Notes: generated by a model from the letters alone, not told the origin. A stretch of DNA of 64,000 nucleotides from Schlesneria sp. DSM 10557 (GCF_041860085.1 NZ_CP124747.1:5084001-5148000), one strand, 5' to 3'; shown: positions 18,552-27,764, counted from the stretch's first letter. Numbers and translations are program-made.

Positions 18552-20303
18552 ATGAGTACGGATGGCTCCATTCTTCCTGATGACGTTGAGCAGCTCAAGG
18601 CGATGATCGCCGCACGTGATGCGGTCATCGCCAGAAGAGAGGCCGTCCTTCTACAGCGCGACATCGAGATCGTGGGACATCGCGCCGTCATCGCGCAGAA
18701 AGAAATGGTGATCACGTCATTGCACGACGTGGTTGAGCAGCAGCAGGCCAAACTGGAACGTGTGCATGAGCAACTGGCTCGCCTGCTTCGTGAACGCTAC
18801 GGGCCGCGTAAGGAACGGGTCGATCCGAATCAGCTGACCCTGTTCACACCCGAAGAACTGGCGGAACTGATTCGCGAACTGAAGCGGGATCAGCAGGATT
18901 CGGTTTCGACCGACGATGGTTCGCTGCCCCAGGACGAGTCGCTGGGGGCCGCCAAACCCAAGGGGCACGGCCGACGTCCCATCCCCGCTGAGATTCCGCG
19001 GGAAACGATCGTCCATGAACTGACTGAGCAAGAGCGACTGTGTCCTTGCTGCGGGGAGTTACGCGCCGAGATCGGACGTGAGGTCAGCGAGCAGCTGGAA
19101 TTCATCCCCGCCCGTCTCAAGGCGATTCGGCACGAACGAGTGCGCTACGCCTGCCGGGGCTGCGAAGAGCATGTGGTGCTGGCTCCCAAGCCACCGCAAC
19201 CGATCGACAAAGGCCTGCCGGGACCGGGACTGCTGGCGAACCTGATCGTGTCCAAGTATGGAGACTACCTGCCGCTGTATCGGATGGAAGACATTCTCTC
19301 GCGCTACAGGCTTCTCCTGCGGCGAAGCACACTGTGTGACTGGGTGGCGTCGATGGCCGATCTGCTGACCCCCTTGTACGACCTGCTGTGCCAGCGTGTG
19401 CGACAATCGGGTGTGATCCATACCGATGACACGAGCATCAAAATGCTGTCCGAAGGTCAGTGCCAGAACTGCAAGTTCTGGACGTATATCGGCGATCCCG
19501 CTCATCCGTATGTCGCCTACGAATTCAGCCTGACGCGCGCTGGGAGGAACCCGTCCCGGTTTCTGGAAGGCTTCTCGGGTTATCTGCAGGCGGATGCCTT
19601 CAGCGGGTACGACCAGATCTATGCCAAAGAACAGGTGACAGAAGTCGCCTGCATGGCACATTGCCGCCGGTACTGGCAGGAGGCCAGTCACACCGATGCG
19701 CGACGGGCGTACGAAGCGCTGGGCTACATCTCACGGTTGTATCAACTGGAGTCTGAATTCGAAGCGGCAGGGCTGAGCGGTGCATCACTGCGTGACGCAC
19801 GCCAGCAGCATGCGGTTGGGATTCTCAAGACCTTCCGCAGCTGGCTGAACGAAGAGCAAAACCAGGTACTCCCCAAGAGTCCGATCGGACAGGCCTTCAC
19901 CTACACACTGAATCAGTGGGAGGCGACCTGCCGCTACACCGACGACGGTGCACTGCAGATCGATAATAATCTGGCGGAGCGGATGATGAAGCCTCCCGCC
20001 ATCCTGCGGAAGAACATGCTGTTCGTCGGCGGCGAACAGGGAGGTCATCGCGCTGCGATCCTGCTCAGTCTGGTCGGCAGTGCCAAGTACTGCGAGGTGG
20101 AACCGTGGCACTGGCTGCGAGCGGTCCTGGAGGAACTCCCTAAACGACTACGCACGGGAGCAGATCCCCCCGACCTGACAGATCTGCTCCCCGATCAATG
20201 GCTGAAGGCCCATCCCGAGCACCGCTGGAAGATCGAAACGATCCGAAAAAAAGAACGCCACAGGTCCAAACAACAAAAAGCCAACAAGAGAAAGAAACGC
20301 TGA
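18552..20303 (+). CDS. tnpC: IS66 family DDE transposase TnpC
   Basis: The 583-residue transposase that cuts and joins element ends. An N-terminal coiled coil (about 10-90) precedes a linker, a Cys4-type zinc motif (CPCCGE near 165 and CRGC near 201), and the catalytic domain. Probable acidic triad residues are Asp292/293 in HTDDTSIK, Asp348 in QADAFSGYD, and Glu476 in IDNNLAERMM. The C-terminus has the IS66 pattern RKNMLFVGGEQGG and a basic tail. It starts at ATG 18552, and no frameshift or internal stop is seen, so it should be active. Confidence 0.97.
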   Translation: MSTDGSILPDDVEQLKAMIAARDAVIARREAVLLQRDIEIVGHRAVIAQKEMVITSLHDVVEQQQAKLERVHEQLARLLRERYGPRKERVDPNQLTLFTPEELAELIRELKRDQQDSVSTDDGSLPQDESLGAAKPKGHGRRPIPAEIPRETIVHELTEQERLCPCCGELRAEIGREVSEQLEFIPARLKAIRHERVRYACRGCEEHVVLAPKPPQPIDKGLPGPGLLANLIVSKYGDYLPLYRMEDILSRYRLLLRRSTLCDWVASMADLLTPLYDLLCQRVRQSGVIHTDDTSIKMLSEGQCQNCKFWTYIGDPAHPYVAYEFSLTRAGRNPSRFLEGFSGYLQADAFSGYDQIYAKEQVTEVACMAHCRRYWQEASHTDARRAYEALGYISRLYQLESEFEAAGLSGASLRDARQQHAVGILKTFRSWLNEEQNQVLPKSPIGQAFTYTLNQWEATCRYTDDGALQIDNNLAERMMKPPAILRKNMLFVGGEQGGHRAAILLSLVGSAKYCEVEPWHWLRAVLEELPKRLRTGADPPDLTDLLPDQWLKAHPEHRWKIETIRKKERHRSKQQKANKRKKR

Positions 20304-20329
20304 ACCCCCAATCTCATCCACGGGGGCCT

Positions 20330-20347
20330 ACTTCACCGTGCGCTTAC
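20330..20347 (-). repeat. IS66 right terminal inverted repeat
   Basis: ACTTCACCGTGCGCTTAC, the exact reverse complement of the left end at 17509-17526 (18 of 18 bases). Confidence 0.95.
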
Positions 20348-20355
20348 CCTATTAC
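20348..20355 (+). repeat. Target site duplication, right copy
   Basis: CCTATTAC directly follows the right terminal repeat and equals 17501-17508. Confidence 0.95.
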
Positions 20356-20610
20356 TTGCCCAGCGGGCAGTCTCTGGTCGTCGCTTCGCCGCACGAGCCT
20401 TTCCCCACCGGGGGCGAATTCCTGGTTGCCGCCGTCCAGGACGCGGTCGGGCAAAGTCAGCGGAATGAACACAGCTACTGCGATTTCGTTCGCAAAACCA
20501 TGGCTGCGGGCTGCGTCGGTTACTTCGTACAAATCAGCGGCCGACGGGTCATCTACTTCGGACGAAACGGCGAAAGCCACGTCGAACACTTTCCGGGTGC
20601 CGACGCATAG
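20356..20610 (+). pseudogene. DUF1398-type gene, 3' half, split by IS66 element
   Basis: Eighty-four codons plus stop that continue the frame broken at 17508: joining TAT-TAC to TTG-CCC gives ITYYLPSGQS across the junction. The rest includes FLVAAVQDAVGQSQ, the YCDFVRKTMAAGCVGYFV core and GRRVIYFGRNGESHVEHFP at the end, the C-terminal pattern of DUF1398 proteins. An open frame beginning inside the IS end (20338) could express this half, but it would lack the N-terminal 50 residues. The Ser/Thr kinase gene ends convergently 42 bp away. Confidence 0.85.
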
Positions 20611-20652
20611 AGGGCGGGAGTTTCTGCCAGCCCTCGTCCGAGCAGGTGTTGT

Positions 20653-23505
20653 TTACTCTTTGATCGCTTCCCGCACCTTCTGACAAAGCTGACGGTACAG
20701 CGGACCATACTGCGGATCTTCATCAAGATTTTTCAGGCCCGAGCCCCGGAGTTTTTCGAACCGGACCGGGGTATTCTCGCCCCGTTCGACCGCCTCCTTC
20801 AGCGCCTGATAGGCGGTTTCGACATTTCCCTGCAGTGAGGCGGCGATTGCCAGAATCACCTGTTTGCTGCGGCTGCGTTTGATGGAGCCGTCGCTGCGGA
20901 GCATCAGATCCTCGGCCCGTCGCGCGAGGGTCTTTGCTTCGTTCTCATCTTTGTTCACAAGAGCAATCGAGGCACGCGTGACCAGACACCAGGCAAAGTC
21001 ATCCTTGCTGTTCGGATCGTTTTGCACCTGCTGCTCGGCGATTGTCACCGCGCTGCGGGCTCGGGCGAGATACTGGGCCGCTGTTTCCGGATGGTCGAGC
21101 GATTGCCAGGTCAGAACCTCCGCAAGGCAGTTCTGGTAATAGGCCAGGTCAGAAGCGTAGATTCGGATGCGGGGGAATTCCCGAGTCAGTTCCATCTGAA
21201 GCTGGACGGTCTTTTCAAGCTGCTTGACGGCGAGTTCCAGGTCACCGCCGTAGCTCCGTTCCAGCATTCCGAAGTTGCCCAGCCCGCGTGCGTACTGAAA
21301 GCGAAACTCTTCATCCTGACTGTTCGATTCATAAAGCTTTCGTCGCAGGTCCTGTGAGTCGTTGTAGCGCCGCTCGGCTTTCGAGACGTAACCTTGCGCC
21401 AGATGCAAGTCCCCCAGATATCCGTAGCTGCGTGCCAGGTCTCGCTCCAGGTGACTCTTGTCGATCTGGCTCTTCTCACGCAGCATGAGCCTTTTCAGAA
21501 TATGAACACTTTCGTCGAAGCTGCTTTCCGATTCGACGAGAGCCCGCTTGTAGTCCTGATCATCGGCCTCACGACTGAGGTAAACCTGTCCCAGCAGATG
21601 GAAAATTTCGGCTTGATCCCGCTCCAGCAGCGCGTCGTTGCGGTTGATCTGGTGCAGCGTCTCCGCCATGTCGCGGGCCTGCTTCAGCAGACCTTCCGCC
21701 AGTACGTACTCTTCCCGCTGCAGGTGGACGAGACTTTTGTTGAGTTTGACATCGACTAACCGCCGCTGCAGTTCGTTCTTCGATGCGGCGGGCTTATCGC
21801 TGTCGAGCTGCTTTTCGTAAGTCTCTTCCGCCTGATGGAAGTACTTCAGGACGTCATTGGTGTCTTCCCCCAGGACGCGAGCGACCGTAGCGCGGAGCTG
21901 ATAGACCCGACCCGTGTGCAGGGCCATCCCCGGCACGTTTTCGTAATCCTGCAGATAGTCGACGGCGAAATCGTTGATCCGGTTCATCGCGGGTTCGAGC
22001 ACTGACAAATTGTGCGTTTCCCCGTTCGCCAGCGGTCGGCAAAGATCTTCCAGCGTTTTCAGCGAGGTATCGAGAGTCTTCTCGACGATCGCATTCTGAT
22101 CCTCGATGTAGCGTCGTTTCTCTTCTTCAATTCGCTGTGAGAATCGGAAACGGTCCGTTTCGTAGATCATCCACGCGGATACGATCGAAACCGCCAGCGC
22201 CGCAGTCCCCAGACTGATCGCGATTCCGCGATGTCGTCGAGCAAGTCGAAAAAATTTGTGGTACCAGCGGTCTGGTGCCACCAGCAGTTCGTCGTCCCGC
22301 ATCCAGCTCGTCAGATCGCGAGCGAGCAGTGTGGCGGTGGAGTAGCGCGAGCCAGGTGAGAGGCTCATGGCCTTCAGGCAGATTGCTTCGAGGTTTCGCG
22401 GGATCGAGTGGATGACCTGATGAGGTCGCGGGAACTGCGCGTTCCGAACCTTTTCGCGGACCTGGGGGTCACGGCCGTCAAAGGGGGGCTTGCCCGTCAG
22501 AATTTCATAAAGGGTCGCACCAAGGCTATAGACATCGCTGGTCGGCGAGATGGGTTCGTCCGAACTCAGTTGTTCCGGACTGATGTAGCCGTAGGTGCCC
22601 CCCCGCAGACTGTTTCCTGCTGCGTCACCAGCGGATTTGGGTCGTAGCAGGTCGAGTTCATTTTTCATGAACGTCTTGGTCCGTTCGAACGTCGAGGCGA
22701 GTCCCCAGTCGAGAACAAACGTTTCGCCGTATTGTCCGACCATGATATTGGCCGGTTTGATATCGCAGTGAATGATCCCGACGTCGTGTGCGTAAGCGAC
22801 GGTCTTACAGGCGCTGATGAGATGTTCCAGCAGGGTCAGCAGCATGCGGCGCGCTTCCTGGCTGTTGGGGCGTACGCTGCGCACGGAGTGATACTCGCGG
22901 ATGGCAGCGGCCAGTTCACGACCGTTGATCAGTCGCATCACATAGAACGGCCGGTGCTCGGCGTCTTCCCCATAGCCATAAACGGGGACGACGCCGGGAT
23001 GGTCCAGTCGCCCCGTGATCTCGGCCTCGATCCGAAATTGTGTCAGCAGCGCAGGTTCCGAAGCGGCACGATCGTTGACCCGTTTGACTGCGGTTTCGCG
23101 ATTCAGCGATTCGTCATAAGCACGGTAGAGGTCACCCAGGCCCCCCTTGTTGAACAACTTCAGTTCGCGATAGCGGGCATGGGAGGAGACGGAACCTGCT
23201 GTCACATCCGTGTTTCCGAGCGATACGGCGGTGACGATACTCTGGGGACTGGATGAGTGAACGGAAACAGGACGGCTGGACGAGGTGCTGTCGGGTTTGG
23301 GAGTTTCCCCGGCGTTGTGCTGGTCGATGCGACTCTGAATGATCGTAAAATTTTCCAGAAACGCCTGAAGTTCCGTCCGGATCTCAGGATAGCGTGTCAG
23401 GAACTCGACACTGTTGGGCTCGGCCCCTGCCCTGATCTCGCGAAACCATTCGGAAATGGCGGCGTCCAGGGAGTTCCTCTCGGATGATCGGGTATCTGTC
23501 GACAT
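20653..23505 (-). CDS. Membrane-anchored Ser/Thr protein kinase with large C-terminal region
   Basis: A 950-residue Hanks-type kinase. The N-terminal ~60 residues (EPNSVEFLTRYPEIRTELQ) are a segment frequent in planctomycete kinases. The kinase domain spans about 112-402, with glycine loop NKGGLGDLY, Lys141, catalytic loop HCDIKPAN (Asp248, Cys replacing the usual Arg), DWG in place of DFG (Asp266) and SPEQL. One membrane helix lies at about 427-448. The C-terminal ~500 residues are helical and probably TPR-like. It is last in a likely operon with a cyclase and a cyclic-nucleotide-regulated channel, 57 bp after the cyclase start-side gene ends. Targets are unknown; the FHA-like domain of the cyclase is a candidate reader. 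Confidence 0.92.
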   Translation of the reverse strand: MSTDTRSSERNSLDAAISEWFREIRAGAEPNSVEFLTRYPEIRTELQAFLENFTIIQSRIDQHNAGETPKPDSTSSSRPVSVHSSSPQSIVTAVSLGNTDVTAGSVSSHARYRELKLFNKGGLGDLYRAYDESLNRETAVKRVNDRAASEPALLTQFRIEAEITGRLDHPGVVPVYGYGEDAEHRPFYVMRLINGRELAAAIREYHSVRSVRPNSQEARRMLLTLLEHLISACKTVAYAHDVGIIHCDIKPANIMVGQYGETFVLDWGLASTFERTKTFMKNELDLLRPKSAGDAAGNSLRGGTYGYISPEQLSSDEPISPTSDVYSLGATLYEILTGKPPFDGRDPQVREKVRNAQFPRPHQVIHSIPRNLEAICLKAMSLSPGSRYSTATLLARDLTSWMRDDELLVAPDRWYHKFFRLARRHRGIAISLGTAALAVSIVSAWMIYETDRFRFSQRIEEEKRRYIEDQNAIVEKTLDTSLKTLEDLCRPLANGETHNLSVLEPAMNRINDFAVDYLQDYENVPGMALHTGRVYQLRATVARVLGEDTNDVLKYFHQAEETYEKQLDSDKPAASKNELQRRLVDVKLNKSLVHLQREEYVLAEGLLKQARDMAETLHQINRNDALLERDQAEIFHLLGQVYLSREADDQDYKRALVESESSFDESVHILKRLMLREKSQIDKSHLERDLARSYGYLGDLHLAQGYVSKAERRYNDSQDLRRKLYESNSQDEEFRFQYARGLGNFGMLERSYGGDLELAVKQLEKTVQLQMELTREFPRIRIYASDLAYYQNCLAEVLTWQSLDHPETAAQYLARARSAVTIAEQQVQNDPNSKDDFAWCLVTRASIALVNKDENEAKTLARRAEDLMLRSDGSIKRSRSKQVILAIAASLQGNVETAYQALKEAVERGENTPVRFEKLRGSGLKNLDEDPQYGPLYRQLCQKVREAIKE

Positions 23506-23562
23506 AGGTTCGGTCGCTACAGGCGGATTGCGGTGGCGTAGGTCACGGCGTGATTATGTTCG

Positions 23563-25434
23563 CTATTTTGACGCGAGCGTCCAGACCGGATCATATTCTC
23601 GCTGGTCTCGTGACCAGGCGTCGACAGCGCGCGAGAGCAGCACCATCGTCGGTCCATCCTGGCTGGATTTTGTCACCAGGCGACTGAGAATTCCGATGGC
23701 AGCCTGCAAATCATGCTGTTCCCAAGCGAGCAGAGCCTGTTCATAGTCCGCGGCAAACTCGCGCCATCCGGGCCCGGGATGCGCGACGAGTTCAAACAGA
23801 TCGACAGGGATTTCTATGTTCTTCAGGCGGACAGAACAGAGTCGCCGGGTTTGCACCTTGCCCTCCAGCCGACGAGCGGTGTCACCCGTCATTAATGCCG
23901 GCGTGCGTAGAAAGCGAGTTGCCCCCTGGACACGGCTGGCGATGTTCACGTGAGCCCCCAGCGGTCCGTACTTCAGCTTATGCTCACTCCCCGTATTGCC
24001 GACGCGGACAACACCCGTGTTGATCCCAATCCCGATCTGCGTGGTTTCCTTATCCGGCAGCACGTAACGCTCATTAAACTCTTTTAAGGCATCCAGCATC
24101 AGCAGCGCGGTTTCGGTTGCGGCCGCAGCGTGATCTTCCATCGCGAGCGGTGCGCCCCACATGGCGATCAGTTCATCCCCGACGTAGTCGATCAGTGTTC
24201 CTCTGGTCGACAGGACACATTGGGAGAGCGTCTCCATGACGGCGTTGATCCAGCGAAAGGTTTCCGTGGGATTCAGCAAGCCTGAGATGCGACTGAAGCC
24301 GGCAATATCGCAGAACAGCAGAGTCACGTCGGCATCCCGACCGACTAGAGCTTCGGGATCCTCTTCGAGACTTTGCGCGACTTCTTTCGTCACGAACCTC
24401 TCGAACTGGATGCGCTTTTCGATGGCGGCCCGTTCCTGTTCCACCCGCGCCCACCCCCCCGCGACTCCACAAGCCAGGATCTCCACCAGCTTCGCGTCGA
24501 ATCGATCGATGGGGGGGCGACTGGTGGAGCCCCCCAGACGGCGGTCCCCGTAGACGGCACCAATCACCACGCCGTCAGGATCGAGAATCGGTGCTGCAAC
24601 CATGGCTCGCAGGAATGCCAGACTTTCGGAATGTTGGGCGTCGATCGCTCCGGGGCGACCCCACAAGGTCCGACGGTCCCGCAGCAATTGGGTCAGCAGT
24701 TTCTGGCTGGGCTGCCATCGCTCGGCCCCTTCGTTCTGTCCTTCGGTGGCCACGGCGACGACTTCCCAGAGATCACCCGTCCGCTTGAGCACGGCGGCGC
24801 GGTCGAGGTTCACCATTTCGAGCGTTTTCTCGGCGATCTGTTTTGAGAATTCGGTCGTCGAAGCGACCTGCTGAAGAACGGCGACCAGTTGCTCAAGTCG
24901 ATCCAGCATCACGTCGGCGTTGGAGGACTGCAGCGACGCAACGAACGACTCGCGGGCGGGCGGCAAGGAGGTCGGGGGATCGACGCGACTTCGCGTGAGT
25001 TGACTCAGCGACTGGGGCTTGGGTGGAGTGTGGGCAAAGGATTGGAAGAGATCGTGTTGTTCCGGCGCCAGCGCCTTCCTCCCCCCGACCGCCTCGATAC
25101 AGAGCTGAAATCCGCCACGAGTCAGCCTGACGGGAAGTTCTCCTTCGTACGAGTCGCCCGGATTCAATTGGCGCTCGTTGACGATGGCCACGGTGTTACG
25201 CTCGTTGATATTCGTCACCCGGACTCGCTGGCTGCCCAGGGCTTCGATTCGGAGCTGTTTGCGGCCGATCTCGTTCTGATCGCGTGCAGCAATCACGAGC
25301 CGAACGGGGCTGGCGTTCGGGACGACCGCCAGAGGAGCGGGGTCGTCCTGAGACTGCCGCCCCAGTTCCAGAAGCCGGTCATGAGGTTCCATCAGGACGC
25401 TGATGTAAGTTGCAAATCGTTCCAGACGAGCCAT
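23563..25434 (-). CDS. FHA-like, GAF and class III nucleotide cyclase protein
   Basis: A 623-residue signalling enzyme predicted to make a cyclic nucleotide. Residues ~45-120 look like an FHA or related beta domain, ~180-335 a GAF domain, and ~365-560 a class III cyclase catalytic domain. Metal-binding Asp376 (FCDIAGF) and Asp420 (YVGDELIAMWG) are present, as are transition-state residues Asn497 and Arg501 (VNIASR). The two positions that usually set base choice are unusual: Asp416 where Lys is expected and Gly490 where Asp or Thr is expected. Substrate (ATP or GTP) therefore cannot be predicted. It sits 18 bp after the channel gene and 57 bp before the kinase gene. Confidence 0.9.
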   Translation of the reverse strand: MARLERFATYISVLMEPHDRLLELGRQSQDDPAPLAVVPNASPVRLVIAARDQNEIGRKQLRIEALGSQRVRVTNINERNTVAIVNERQLNPGDSYEGELPVRLTRGGFQLCIEAVGGRKALAPEQHDLFQSFAHTPPKPQSLSQLTRSRVDPPTSLPPARESFVASLQSSNADVMLDRLEQLVAVLQQVASTTEFSKQIAEKTLEMVNLDRAAVLKRTGDLWEVVAVATEGQNEGAERWQPSQKLLTQLLRDRRTLWGRPGAIDAQHSESLAFLRAMVAAPILDPDGVVIGAVYGDRRLGGSTSRPPIDRFDAKLVEILACGVAGGWARVEQERAAIEKRIQFERFVTKEVAQSLEEDPEALVGRDADVTLLFCDIAGFSRISGLLNPTETFRWINAVMETLSQCVLSTRGTLIDYVGDELIAMWGAPLAMEDHAAAATETALLMLDALKEFNERYVLPDKETTQIGIGINTGVVRVGNTGSEHKLKYGPLGAHVNIASRVQGATRFLRTPALMTGDTARRLEGKVQTRRLCSVRLKNIEIPVDLFELVAHPGPGWREFAADYEQALLAWEQHDLQAAIGILSRLVTKSSQDGPTMVLLSRAVDAWSRDQREYDPVWTLASK

Positions 25435-25452
25435 ATCCGTGGCGCCTTTGTT

Positions 25453-26979
25453 TCAGCTCACGCCGAAGTACTTCTGAATCTTTGCTAACAACGAACTGGC
25501 CCGTTCATCGAGGTTTTCAGGGGCGGTGCCGACGTCCAGTCGGTCTCCCAGTTCCTTTTGTCGCGCCGCCACTGTGCGACTGAGAGTATCCGTCATTTCA
25601 GGCGATTGAGCGAGCGCTGCGGCCAGTGCCGGCTTGTCGATCACAAGCAGTTCACAATCCGTGACTGCCGTGACGGTCCCGCTGCGAGCCTCACCCAGCA
25701 AAAGTGACATCTCTCCAAAATAATCACCAGGCCCCAGTCGCGTGATTTCCACTGCCGCTGATCCCGATCGGGCCGACGCGACACTGACCGTTCCAGTGTG
25801 AACGATAAACAGTTCTCTGCCCGGTTCATACTGTCGAATGATCACTTCGTTTGCGTGGTAGCGTCGGAGTTTGCTTTCCCGTGCCAGGATTGCCAATGCC
25901 TTGTCAGGTAACCCCTGACTGAGTGACGCACCCCTCAGAACCCGCTCGTGGATTTCTTCGCGAGTCGGGACCGGCGTCTCTTCCGTGGGAAGCTGTTGCA
26001 GTTGTACGTTCATCACGGCGGGGGGCATCGTGATTCCCTCACGCTGAAGTGCGTACCAGACGCGGTCTCGCACACCCCCGTCGACACTGTCGCGGATCTC
26101 GAACTGGTCGGTGAAGAACCGCAACCAGTACTCCACGCCCCGTTCGGTGAATGCGTTGGTAATGATCGTCGGGGCAGGTTCAGCGAGTACCCCTCGGGAT
26201 CCCGCGATCGCGTTGAGAACGGTGGAATGCACTCGTCCGGGGGGAATCGAATAGGGACAGACAAAGTGGACAGACCGGCGTGTGTGCCGCTGGGGACGCA
26301 TGAAGTTCGCCAGGGGCATCTCGGCCAGTTGGGTGTTGGGGATGACAATTTCGACCGAATCGAGTGTGACAACCGTCGTCCCCCGCCAACTGATTTCCTT
26401 GACCTTCCCGATGTGGTCCCGTCGATCGTTGAACTGAATCCAGTCACCCACGGCAAACGGGTGATGAACGTTGATGGCGATGCCGGCGAAGATATTTCCC
26501 AGGGTTCCCTGCAGCGCCAGGCCAAGCACCAGGGTCAGGACGGACGTCCCTGTAATGAGGTCAGAAGACTTCAGGCCAGCGTTGCTCAAGAGAGGAACCA
26601 GCACGACGCCGTAGATTAAGACCAGGCAGATGTCGAGGTAAATCCGCTGCGGCGACCATTTCATCGCACGCTGCAGGATCGTGATCACGCAGAGGAAGCA
26701 GGTCCTCACAACGGCAGTCAGCAGCAGAAACTCAGCCAGCAAACGGAAGAAACCGTCCATCTGAAGGTGAGAGAAGAGGGACGATATTCCCAGCAGGGTG
26801 GCGGCCAGTACGAGAAAGACGATCGGGTGGACAGCCAGCCGTCGCTGGGGTCGGGGCAGGACGATGAGAGCCGCGACAATGAGAAAGACCAGCATCCCCA
26901 TTTCACGCAGGATCGTCGGTGAAAAGATCTGCGATGCCGCCGCAGCAATGTCGGGAGCGGCAATGATATTCGAATCCAC
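25453..26979 (-). CDS. MscS-type channel with cyclic-nucleotide-binding domain
   Basis: A 508-residue inner-membrane channel. Four hydrophobic segments lie within residues 25-165, the last being the Gly/Ala-rich pore helix (VLGLALQGTLGNIFAG), then the MscS beta domain (HPFAVGDWIQ, VKEISWRGTTV, IPNTQL). A cyclic-nucleotide-binding domain fills about 360-460, with phosphate-binding cassette GDYFGEMSLLLGEARSGTV holding Glu423 and Arg432. This is the bCNG architecture, in which cyclic nucleotide modulates an MscS-like pore. Start GTG 26979 has AGGA close upstream. It is the first gene of a likely operon with a nucleotide cyclase and a kinase. Confidence 0.93.
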   Translation of the reverse strand: MDSNIIAAPDIAAAASQIFSPTILREMGMLVFLIVAALIVLPRPQRRLAVHPIVFLVLAATLLGISSLFSHLQMDGFFRLLAEFLLLTAVVRTCFLCVITILQRAMKWSPQRIYLDICLVLIYGVVLVPLLSNAGLKSSDLITGTSVLTLVLGLALQGTLGNIFAGIAINVHHPFAVGDWIQFNDRRDHIGKVKEISWRGTTVVTLDSVEIVIPNTQLAEMPLANFMRPQRHTRRSVHFVCPYSIPPGRVHSTVLNAIAGSRGVLAEPAPTIITNAFTERGVEYWLRFFTDQFEIRDSVDGGVRDRVWYALQREGITMPPAVMNVQLQQLPTEETPVPTREEIHERVLRGASLSQGLPDKALAILARESKLRRYHANEVIIRQYEPGRELFIVHTGTVSVASARSGSAAVEITRLGPGDYFGEMSLLLGEARSGTVTAVTDCELLVIDKPALAAALAQSPEMTDTLSRTVAARQKELGDRLDVGTAPENLDERASSLLAKIQKYFGVS

Positions 26980-27152
26980 GGTGTCCTAACCTCTAGACGG
27001 AAGCAATGATCATCAGTGAGCGGTGTGGCCGAGGTCATACGGCAGGGGAATAGGGCTCGCCCGTTTCCTCGCAGCCCACGAGTCCGAAAGCTGCGGAGAC
27101 GGTGCCTCATGCGGATAATCAGCGATTTCGGTTTTGCCGCATCGCGACCGGA

Positions 27153-27764
27153 CTATCCAGGGCGATGGGCCGCAGCGGAGTGGCCGTCAACCAGTACCTC
27201 GATCTTGCCCGTGTCTACCGAATACAGCCAGCCGTGAATGCGAGGAATCGACCCTTTCTCGTGCATCCGCCGGATGAACGAGAGTCGATTCAGGTGTTTA
27301 ATCTGCAGTTTGACGTTCTCTTTAGATAGCAGATCGAGCTTCTGATCCTGGCTGAGTCCCTGTTGCTGGGCCAGAACTTCCACCTCATCTCGAATGCCGG
27401 CAGCAATCTGCAGCCAGTCCGCGATGTAGTTCTCTTTAACTCCTTCGACAATCGCCTTGATTCCCCCGCACCGCGTGTGGCCGCATACGACGATGTCCGG
27501 AATCTTCAGGTACGTCACGCCGTACTCGAGCAGCGCGGCGAAGTTCACATCGTTGTACGCGATGATGTTGGCGACGTTCCTGTGAACAAACATCGTTCCC
27601 GGTTTACTGCCCGTGATGACGTCTTCAGAAACACGGGAATCAGAGCAGCCGATCCACAGAACAGCGGGTGTCTGAGCCGCGGCAATCGAGTGATAATAGT
27701 CCAGATTCCGGTTGAATTCGGATTCAACGAACCGCTGATTTCCGGTCAAAAGTTGCGAAATCAT
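27153..27764 (-). CDS. Beta-class carbonic anhydrase
   Basis: Interconverts CO2 and bicarbonate in the cytoplasm. From ATG 27764 (MISQLLTGNQRFV, the usual family N-terminus) it is 203 residues; the frame extends upstream to ATG 27839, which would add 25 atypical residues. Zinc ligands are Cys40, His96 and Cys99 (CSDSRV, CGHTRCGG), with the Asp42-Arg44 dyad present. It precedes the channel-cyclase-kinase genes on the same strand with a 173-bp gap, so it may or may not share their transcript. Bicarbonate activates some class III cyclases, so a link is conceivable but unproven. Confidence 0.94.
   Translation of the reverse strand: MISQLLTGNQRFVESEFNRNLDYYHSIAAAQTPAVLWIGCSDSRVSEDVITGSKPGTMFVHRNVANIIAYNDVNFAALLEYGVTYLKIPDIVVCGHTRCGGIKAIVEGVKENYIADWLQIAAGIRDEVEVLAQQQGLSQDQKLDLLSKENVKLQIKHLNRLSFIRRMHEKGSIPRIHGWLYSVDTGKIEVLVDGHSAAAHRPG

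Larger units (their letters stand above)
17509..20347 (+). mobile_element. Complete IS66-family insertion sequence, 2839 bp
   Basis: The element starts GTAAGCGC and ends in the exact inverse. It has 18-bp perfect terminal inverted repeats and is flanked by an 8-bp duplication. It carries the three IS66 genes in order, tnpA, tnpB (overlapping by 7 nt) and the DDE transposase tnpC, all apparently intact. Perfect ends and target repeats suggest a recent insertion. It interrupts a DUF1398-type gene in the same orientation. A terminator-like hairpin lies between tnpB and tnpC. Confidence 0.97.
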
